From positions 1-11,979 of the forward strand of contig CAMYBO010000023.1 in NCBI GenBank assembly GCA_947254045.1: a stretch of DNA of 11,979 nucleotides, in the 5' to 3' direction. The position numbers and the translations under genes are program-made. Shown piece by piece: positions 7,991-11,979 of the stretch. Under the pieces are notes generated by a model that was not told the DNA's origin, did no database searches, and was given only the letters and a program-made list of their open reading frames with translations. The stretch's first letter is position 1, and every line of letters starts with the position of its first letter. This DNA comes from an uncultured Granulicatella sp. GTDB lineage: Bacteria; Bacillota; Bacilli; Lactobacillales; Aerococcaceae.

Positions 7991-8089
7991 TGAAATTAGA
8001 CTTTTCTGAATGTAGCAAAGGACGGCAGCAGCTTCGCAAAAGCGAATCTCATGCTTAAACTTTGAGCCTAAGGTCTCAAAGTTTCCTAT
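7991..8089. repeat. Short repeat copy B behind rho, split by a 56-base segment
   Basis: Bases 7991-8020 match repeat copy A (4196-4224) at about 24 of 30 positions. The match then stops at CAAAG (8016-8020) and resumes at a second CAAAG (8077-8081) with CAAAGTTTCCT. The 56 bases between (8021-8076) are thus flanked by a direct 5-base repeat, which looks like an insertion with target duplication. However, GGCAGCAGC at 8024-8032 also resembles GGCAGAAGCC of copy A, so a different rearrangement is possible. No protein is encoded in the extra segment as far as I can see. Confidence 0.4.
8057..8084. repeat. 10-bp hairpin between rho and the HD-gene remnant
   Basis: Perfect inverted repeat: AAACTTTGAG at 8057-8066 and CTCAAAGTTT at 8075-8084 around an 8-base loop. 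No T-tract follows on either strand, so it is not a standard intrinsic terminator. A smaller hairpin (TTCGC at 8033-8037, GCGAA at 8042-8046) lies nearby. The larger one ends exactly where similarity to the HD-domain gene stops (8084). It may be a junction scar or an RNA 3'-end structure of the rho transcript. Confidence 0.55.
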
Positions 8090-8212
8090 CGCATCTAGTC
8101 GATCCGCATCTTGAACAATTTTGTCTTCAATTGAAATAGGCTGAAGTGGATTCTTCCCATTGCGAAACCCAACAGCATCAATGGAATAGAGAATTTTTTC
8201 AATTCTAATATC
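8084..8212 (-). pseudogene. Remnant of an HD-domain phosphohydrolase gene
   Basis: Read on the minus strand from 8212, one frame gives DIRIEKILYSIDAVGFRNGK, then NPLQPISIEDKIVQDADRLDAIG. The segment KIVQDADRLDAIG is a hallmark of the small HD-superfamily phosphohydrolases (YedJ-like), where it is normally followed by an AIGIAR-type continuation; the preceding F-x-x-G-x-x-P pattern also fits. Here the frame runs on after DAIG into unrelated residues at the 8057-8084 hairpin. The N-terminal part carrying the metal-binding H...HD motif is missing, because a terminator and the transporter operon lie there. About 43 residues of an approximately 200-residue protein survive, with no ribosome site or start codon. 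It is therefore a decayed fragment, convergent to rho. Confidence 0.72.
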
Positions 8213-8216
8213 GAAT

Positions 8217-8249
8217 AAAAAGACTTTTGGGAAATTCCAAAAGTCTTTT
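8217..8249. terminator. Bidirectional terminator between rho and the ABC transporter
   Basis: Perfect 13-bp stem: AAAAGACTTTTGG at 8218-8230, loop GAAATT, CCAAAAGTCTTTT at 8237-8249. On the minus strand the second arm ends in five T (8221-8217), serving the ABC operon that stops at 8256. On the plus strand it ends in four T and can also stop transcripts from murA-rho, for which no nearer T-tailed hairpin is visible. Confidence 0.88.
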
Positions 8250-8255
8250 CATCTC

Positions 8256-8987
8256 TTAATGTAATACTTTGTTTAAGAAGTTTCTTGTACGATTGTGTTT
8301 TGGATTTTTGAAGACTTGTTCTGGTGTTCCATCTTCAACGACATATCCACCATCCATGAAAATCACACGGTTACTTACTTCGCGGGCAAATCCCATTTCG
8401 TGAGTTACAACAACCATTGTCATCCCATCTTTTGCTAATTGTTGCATAACTTCTAATACATCTCCAACCATTTCAGGGTCAAGAGCAGAAGTAGGTTCAT
8501 CGAATAATAACATCTTTGGTTTCATTGCTAAAGCACGAGCAATGGCCACACGTTGTTTTTGCCCACCAGATAATGTTTTTGGATAAACATCTGCTTTATC
8601 TTCTAGTCCAACCATTCTCAATAATTCTAAAGCGTGCTTGTCTACATCTTCTTTCGTTTCACGTCCTAATTCAACAGGAGCTAATGTGATATTTTCTTTA
8701 ATGGTTAAATGAGGGAATAAGTTAAAGTGTTGAAATACCATTCCAATTTCTTGACGAACCAAGTTCAAATCAGTGTTTTTATCGGTTAAATCATAACCAT
8801 CCACGATTACTTTACCTTCTGTTGTTTTTTCTAAACGGTTTAAGCAACGTAAAAATGTTGATTTACCTGATCCAGAAGGACCAATAATGCAAACGACTTG
8901 TCCTTCTTCGATTTCTAAATCAATTGATTTTAAGACTTCTAATTCACCATAATTCTTTTTAAGGCCTTTTATTTCGATAATTGCCAT
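8256..8987 (-). CDS. glnQ: Polar amino-acid ABC transporter, ATP-binding protein
   Basis: Cytoplasmic ATPase that powers an amino-acid importer. The 243-residue protein has the complete ABC motif set: Walker A GPSGSGKST at 36-44, Q-loop at VFQHFNLFPH (about 84-93), signature LSGGQKQR at 139-146, Walker B MLLFDEP at 159-165, and the switch histidine in VTHEMGF (H196). Length and the HFNLFPHLT segment are typical of the GlnQ/HisP polar amino-acid family. GlnQ is used here as the family name; the real substrate may be glutamine, glutamate, arginine or another polar amino acid. The ATG follows AAAGGAAGG (9004-8996), and only one base separates it from the stop of the upstream permease gene, so the two form an operon. 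The unit ends at the 8217-8249 terminator. Confidence 0.93.
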   Translation of the reverse strand: MAIIEIKGLKKNYGELEVLKSIDLEIEEGQVVCIIGPSGSGKSTFLRCLNRLEKTTEGKVIVDGYDLTDKNTDLNLVRQEIGMVFQHFNLFPHLTIKENITLAPVELGRETKEDVDKHALELLRMVGLEDKADVYPKTLSGGQKQRVAIARALAMKPKMLLFDEPTSALDPEMVGDVLEVMQQLAKDGMTMVVVTHEMGFAREVSNRVIFMDGGYVVEDGTPEQVFKNPKHNRTRNFLNKVLH

Positions 8988-8988
8988 C

Positions 8989-10428
8989 TTATGCCTTCCT
9001 TTCTAAACGTGCTGAAATTTTTGTAAGTAGGGTAATAACGATTAAATACATCATTCCAACAATAAACCACATTGAACTTGATTGTAAGTTTCTTGCAATA
9101 ATTATTTTACCAGTTTGTGTTAATTCTACAAGTCCTATGATTGATAAAATTGAAGTATCTTTCAAAGTAATGACAAATTGGTTAATAAATGAAGGAATCA
9201 TTAAACGAATTGCTTGTGGCAAAATAATTTTTTGCATTGATTTGTAATATGGTAATCCTAAACTCATGGCTGCTTCACTTTGTCCTTTATCAATCGCATT
9301 AATACCACCACGAACAATTTCTGCAATATAAGCCGCAGCATTTAACCCTAATGTTGTAATAGCTGCAACTGTTGCATCTAAACGAAGATTTAATGCTTGA
9401 GGAATTCCAAAATAAATGAAGAATGTTAAAACAATTAGTGGAATACCACGCATAAAGTCAATGTAAATTGTTGCAATTGTTTCTAAAATTGAAATACGGC
9501 TAGTTCTCATTAATCCTAAAAGAACACCGATAATTGTTGCAATTGCAAGAGAAACAAATGTAATCCAAATTGTATTCCATAATCCGTTTAAGAGAGTAGG
9601 AGTGTTTGTTTTTAATAATCCTAATAAACTTGTATCTTCAGTAGAAGCAGTTGTTGAATCATCTGTTCCAATATATTTATTAATGATGTTATCGTATTCA
9701 CCATTAGCTTTTAAAGTAGCTAATCCACGGTTGAAAGCTTCGATAAATTCAGTGTTTTGATTTTTTAATACTGCAACTCCGTATTGAGTAACTTGTTCTT
9801 TATAAGAAGTTAATGTCATTGGTAAATGATTACTGCGAATGGCATATCCTAATACTGGATAATCTTCAAAAGCAGCCACACTATTTCCGCTGACTACATC
9901 TTGATACATATTTGCTGAATCTTCAAAGGTTGAAATCGTAAAACCATATTGCTCTTTAATAGAAGAAGCAAAACTAGCTCCTTGTGTACCAATTTTTACA
10001 GCGACATTTTTACCACGAAGTTCTTCATAAGTACTAATATTACTTGAAGTACTAGCTGCCATTCCAATACCACTATCGAAGTATGAATCTGTGAAGTCAA
10101 ATTTTTGTTTTCTTTCATCTGTCATACTCATACCTGCGATAACTGCATCAACTTGTCCAGCTTCCAAAGCTTGAACAGCAGCATTAAATCCTAAAGCTTT
10201 GATTTCAATTTCAAAATTTTCTTCTTTTGCGATAGCTTTTATTAAATCCATATCGATTCCAACATAATTACCAGAAGTATCTTGGAATTCAAATGGGGCA
10301 AAAGTAGTATCTGTTGCAATCGTATATTTTTTCGTAGCAGCTTCGATTGGAGTAGAAAGAAGGAAAAATAAAATTCCTAATAAGCTAATCCAAAAGCTCT
10401 TTTTCTTAATGTTCTTATGTATTTTCAT
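8989..10428 (-). CDS. glnP: Amino-acid ABC transporter, fused substrate-binding and permease protein
   Basis: A single 479-residue polypeptide carries both the solute receptor and the membrane channel, as in lactic-acid-bacterial GlnP, but with one receptor domain. Residues 1-31 are a signal sequence (lysine-rich start, LLGILFFLLS core, EAA near the cleavage site). Residues 34-254 are a family-3 solute-binding domain (TDTTFAPFEFQD; AGMSMTDERKQKFDFTDSYF, including R106). A short Ser/Thr-rich linker follows. From about 275 to the end is the His/Glu/Gln/Arg permease domain with the ATPase-coupling EAA loop EAAMSLGLPYYKSMQKIILP at 385-404. The receptor domain would face outside. The frame is open to a GTG at 10440, but that GTG lies in the ribosome site itself: GGAGG (10438-10434) precedes the ATG at 10428 by 5 bases, so that ATG is the start. 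Confidence 0.93.
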   Translation of the reverse strand: MKIHKNIKKKSFWISLLGILFFLLSTPIEAATKKYTIATDTTFAPFEFQDTSGNYVGIDMDLIKAIAKEENFEIEIKALGFNAAVQALEAGQVDAVIAGMSMTDERKQKFDFTDSYFDSGIGMAASTSSNISTYEELRGKNVAVKIGTQGASFASSIKEQYGFTISTFEDSANMYQDVVSGNSVAAFEDYPVLGYAIRSNHLPMTLTSYKEQVTQYGVAVLKNQNTEFIEAFNRGLATLKANGEYDNIINKYIGTDDSTTASTEDTSLLGLLKTNTPTLLNGLWNTIWITFVSLAIATIIGVLLGLMRTSRISILETIATIYIDFMRGIPLIVLTFFIYFGIPQALNLRLDATVAAITTLGLNAAAYIAEIVRGGINAIDKGQSEAAMSLGLPYYKSMQKIILPQAIRLMIPSFINQFVITLKDTSILSIIGLVELTQTGKIIIARNLQSSSMWFIVGMMYLIVITLLTKISARLERKA

Positions 10429-10464
10429 AAAGACCTCCACATTGTTAAAAATTTATGTGCGCCT

Positions 10465-10493
10465 ATTTTACTAGATTTTAATCTAAAAAACAA
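10465..10493 (-). promoter_or_regulatory. Probable promoter of the ABC transporter operon
   Basis: On the minus strand TTGTTT (10493-10488), a 17-base spacer and TAAAAT (10470-10465) form a moderate sigma-A promoter. A perfect small inverted repeat, TAGATT-TT-AATCTA (10472-10485 on the plus strand), sits in the spacer and could be an operator, though it is short and AT-rich. The -35 box overlaps the T-tract of the upstream terminator. Confidence 0.45.
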
Positions 10494-10536
10494 AAAACAG
10501 GTCTCATATCATGTTACATTTTCTGACATAAGACCT
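10490..10536 (-). terminator. Terminator of the YvrJ-like gene
   Basis: On the minus strand, the arm at 10536-10524 (AGGTCTTATGTCA) pairs over 13 positions, two of them G-U, with the arm at 10511-10499 (TGATATGAGACCT). The loop is 12 bases. A T-run follows (GTTTTTTG, 10498-10491). It lies 10 bases past the stop of the small gene and separates it from the ABC operon. Confidence 0.82.
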
Positions 10537-10545
10537 ATTAGAGAT

Positions 10546-10701
10546 TCATTCTTTCTTTAAATGATGATTGAGTTCACTTAAAAGATTGATCATCGTATCG
10601 AGTTTTTGTTCCATTCGATGGAGTAAATAAATACTCATTGCAATTGGAAAGCCCATGTTGCTAATTAAAGCAATGAGTGGTTGAAGAAAATCTGCTTCCA
10701 T
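10546..10701 (-). CDS. Small YvrJ-family membrane peptide
   Basis: Open frame of 51 residues with an almost ideal ribosome site: AAAAGGAGGTG at 10717-10707, complementary to the 16S rRNA 3' end, placed 7 bases from the ATG at 10701. The product has one hydrophobic segment (about residues 7-27, containing ISNMGFPIAMSIYLL), followed by a charged amphipathic tail (HRMEQKLDTMINLLSELNHH) ending KKE. The GFPIA...YLL pattern and the size match YvrJ-family proteins of Firmicutes, whose function is unknown; the likely form is a one-span inner-membrane peptide with a cytoplasmic coiled tail. Some holin-like and bacteriocin-linked peptides look similar, so the family call is from memory of the motif. 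It lies between two terminators and is its own transcription unit. A TATACT at 10738-10733 may be the -10 box, but no -35 is evident. Confidence 0.82.
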   Translation of the reverse strand: MEADFLQPLIALISNMGFPIAMSIYLLHRMEQKLDTMINLLSELNHHLKKE

Positions 10702-10738
10702 GAAATCACCTCCTTTTACTATTAAAAAGGAAAGTATA

Positions 10739-10767
10739 TAAAAAAATTACCCCCATAAGGAGGTAAT
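10739..10767 (-). terminator. Terminator of the HAD phosphatase gene
   Basis: On the minus strand, ATTACCTCC (10767-10759), loop TTAT, GGGGGTAAT (10754-10746) form a 9-bp stem with one G-U pair. A T-run follows (10745-10741). The hairpin begins 4 bases past the stop of the phosphatase gene and ends its operon ahead of the YvrJ-like gene. Confidence 0.85.
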
Positions 10768-10771
10768 AGTT

Positions 10772-11644
10772 TTAACTTTGTTGATCTAAACATTGTTGAA
10801 TGGCTTTTGCAACACCACCATGTTTGTTATCATCTGTTTGATATTTAGCAGTTTGCATAGCTTCTTGATTAGCATTCCCCATAGCTACACTATATCCAAC
10901 AAGTTTTAACATAGAAACATCATTTGAATTATCACCAATCGCAAAAACTTCATCCATTGAAATCCCTAGAGTGTCTGCGTAGTATTGAAGCGCAATTCCT
11001 TTTTGAGCATCTTTGTGAGTTACTTCAATATTTGTTTTAAATGATGAAGTAACGACTAGATTAGGAAGTTCTTGTTCGACATAAGATTTAATTTCTATTA
11101 ATGAATCTTCAGCTTCGTAGTTAGAAGTTAGGACTTTATAAATTTTAATTGATGGGTCTTCTAAAACTTCCTCAACGCTAGAAACATCGATGGCATAAAA
11201 TAGTTTTTTTAATTTATCAATTTCAATTTCTAATTCTTCAGGAGTAAGTTCTGGATGATTTTCTTTAAAAGTAGCTACTTTTTTAGCGAATTTCTCTTTA
11301 AAATGTAAAGAGAAGAATCCTTTAGAAGTCATCATATCCCAATTGTTATGATATTTTTCAATTTCTTGAACGAGAATACGTGTATCTTCATGAGAAAGTG
11401 TGACTTCTTTTAGGATTGTACCATCTTCTTGATAAATGACGGCTCCATTTAATCCGATGACAGGACATTGAAGATTGGCAGGTTCTAAGCAAAGAGAAGC
11501 TTGGTAAAAATCTCTGCCTGAGCAAATGACAAAGGGAATGTTCTGTTCTTGTAAATAGCAGACCATTTTAACATTTTCTGGATGAATAGTGGAATGGTCT
11601 TGTAAAATCGTACCATCCATATCACTAGCAAATAATCGAATCAT
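10772..11644 (-). CDS. Cof-type HAD-IIB hydrolase (sugar-phosphate or FMN/PLP phosphatase type)
   Basis: Soluble magnesium-dependent phosphatase of 290 residues. All four HAD motifs are intact: motif I DMDGTIL with nucleophile D8 and acid/base D10; motif II CSGR (S42); motif III lysine K215 in HKDAQKGIAL; motif IV GDNSNDVSML (237-246) with D238 and D242 for magnesium. A C2B cap lies between about 85 and 190. The ending DDNKHGGVAKAI is typical of the Cof/YidA/YkrA group, whose members remove phosphate from sugar phosphates or small cofactors; the substrate cannot be inferred. The start codon overlaps the stop of the upstream gene (ATGA at 11644-11641), with AAAGGAGA at 11656-11649 as ribosome site, so the pair is probably translationally coupled. 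Confidence 0.92.
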   Translation of the reverse strand: MIRLFASDMDGTILQDHSTIHPENVKMVCYLQEQNIPFVICSGRDFYQASLCLEPANLQCPVIGLNGAVIYQEDGTILKEVTLSHEDTRILVQEIEKYHNNWDMMTSKGFFSLHFKEKFAKKVATFKENHPELTPEELEIEIDKLKKLFYAIDVSSVEEVLEDPSIKIYKVLTSNYEAEDSLIEIKSYVEQELPNLVVTSSFKTNIEVTHKDAQKGIALQYYADTLGISMDEVFAIGDNSNDVSMLKLVGYSVAMGNANQEAMQTAKYQTDDNKHGGVAKAIQQCLDQQS

Positions 11645-11931
11645 ACGTTCTCCTTTTTTGCTTCTTGAATATGTTTATGAAGTAAGGATAAATGTGCCTG
11701 AATTCTTTTGATACGAGGTTGGCTCATATGTTTAAAATTTTGTACATCTTCCATGATTTCCTCAGATAGTTCTTTGACTTGTGGAATAATTCTATGTTGT
11801 AATTGTTGTGTTCCTTTTTGAAGAGTAGGAATTCCATTACTTAAAGTAGAAATATCTTCAGATAAACTTACGATATTTTCATATAACTGTTCACGATTTT
11901 TTTTGCCATTATGTTTAGTTGTTAGTAAGGT
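11641..11931 (-). CDS. Hypothetical coiled-coil protein, 5' end missing
   Basis: Only the last 96 residues are present. The rest is cut off because genuine sequence ends at 11931 and adapter follows. What remains is hydrophilic and helical, with heptad-like spacing (ENIVSLSEDISTLSNGIPTL, then a further helix to KELSEEIMEDVQ). It has a basic C-terminal part (RIKRIQAHLSLLHKHIQEAK) and no membrane segment. I do not recognise the family; the pattern resembles the tails of DUF948/YtxH-like envelope-associated proteins, which often have an N-terminal membrane anchor, but this is a weak guess. The apparent start MYKRQ reads from adapter DNA and must not be used. The stop codon overlaps the phosphatase start by ATGA, so they share an operon. 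Confidence 0.75.
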   Translation of the reverse strand, partial: TLLTTKHNGKKNREQLYENIVSLSEDISTLSNGIPTLQKGTQQLQHRIIPQVKELSEEIMEDVQNFKHMSQPRIKRIQAHLSLLHKHIQEAKKENV

Positions 11932-11979
11932 CTGTCTCTTATACACATCTGACGCTGCCGACGACCTAACACAGGTGTA
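11932..11979. other. Untrimmed Illumina Nextera adapter, index and P5 edge (artefact)
   Basis: Bases 11932-11964 read CTGTCTCTTATACACATCT followed by GACGCTGCCGACGA, the exact complement of the Nextera read-1 transposon adapter. The next ten bases (CCTAACACAG) occupy the index position, and GTGTA at 11975-11979 is the first five bases expected of the complemented P5 primer. This is library DNA and marks the true end of the assembled fragment at 11931. Confidence 0.98.

Noticed and set aside
8057..8084. Hairpin as the intrinsic terminator of rho
   Set aside because: The 10-bp stem is followed by CCTATCGC, without a T-run.
8981..9247. 88-codon open frame on the plus strand across the glnQ/glnP junction
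   Set aside because: Antisense to the permease domain; no promoter or ribosome site of its own.
10429..10440. GTG start for the receptor-permease gene adding four residues
   Set aside because: The GTG is part of the GGAGG region serving the ATG at 10428.
11932..11946. Start codon and first five residues (MYKRQ) of the last minus-strand frame
   Set aside because: These bases are Nextera adapter; the true gene begins beyond the assembly end.

Overview
The window is AT-rich DNA with Firmicute-style signals: strong AGGAGG-type ribosome sites, TATAAT/TTGACA promoters, and hairpin-plus-T-tract terminators. The gene set (PepF, bifunctional BirA, a murA-rho pair, a GlnP/GlnQ-type transporter, a YvrJ-like peptide, a Cof-type phosphatase) fits a low-GC member of the Lactobacillales. 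Something near Granulicatella/Carnobacteriaceae is my guess, not something the sequence proves. Most genes are housekeeping. I see no insertion sequence, CRISPR array, rRNA, tRNA, phage module or defence system.

Layout, left to right. Positions 14-2354 (+): an MFS exporter overlapping by 11 bases a winged-helix regulator with a large unassigned N-terminal region. Positions 2398-4203 (+): oligoendopeptidase F with its own extended -10 promoter, closed by a perfect 13-bp terminator. Positions 4299-5294 (-): biotin-protein ligase/repressor BirA, divergent from murA-rho (5455-7984, +). The 160-base birA/murA gap holds both promoters, a BirA-operator-like inverted repeat over the birA -35 box, and a perfect palindrome in the murA promoter. 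Positions 7985-8255: a gap holding a decayed piece of an HD-domain phosphohydrolase gene (-), a hairpin, a short repeat also found after pepF, and a terminator shared by the convergent rho and transporter units. Positions 8256-10428 (-): a two-gene amino-acid ABC transporter with substrate-binding protein and permease fused. Positions 10546-10701 (-): a 51-residue YvrJ-type membrane peptide gene lying between two terminators. Positions 10772-11931 (-): a Cof-type HAD phosphatase overlapped by a truncated coiled-coil gene.

The last 48 bases (11932-11979) are not biological. They are the complement of the Illumina Nextera read-1 adapter, a 10-base index and the edge of the P5 primer. The right edge is therefore an assembly end with untrimmed adapter. 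The leftmost part of the last open frame (apparent start MYKRQ) is translated adapter.

Functionally the window covers peptide breakdown (pepF), amino-acid import (the ABC pair), biotin attachment to carboxylases (birA), the first committed step of peptidoglycan synthesis (murA) and transcription termination (rho). The best biological leads are the possible BirA autoregulatory operator, the small YvrJ-type transcription unit, and the repeat/remnant structure behind rho.
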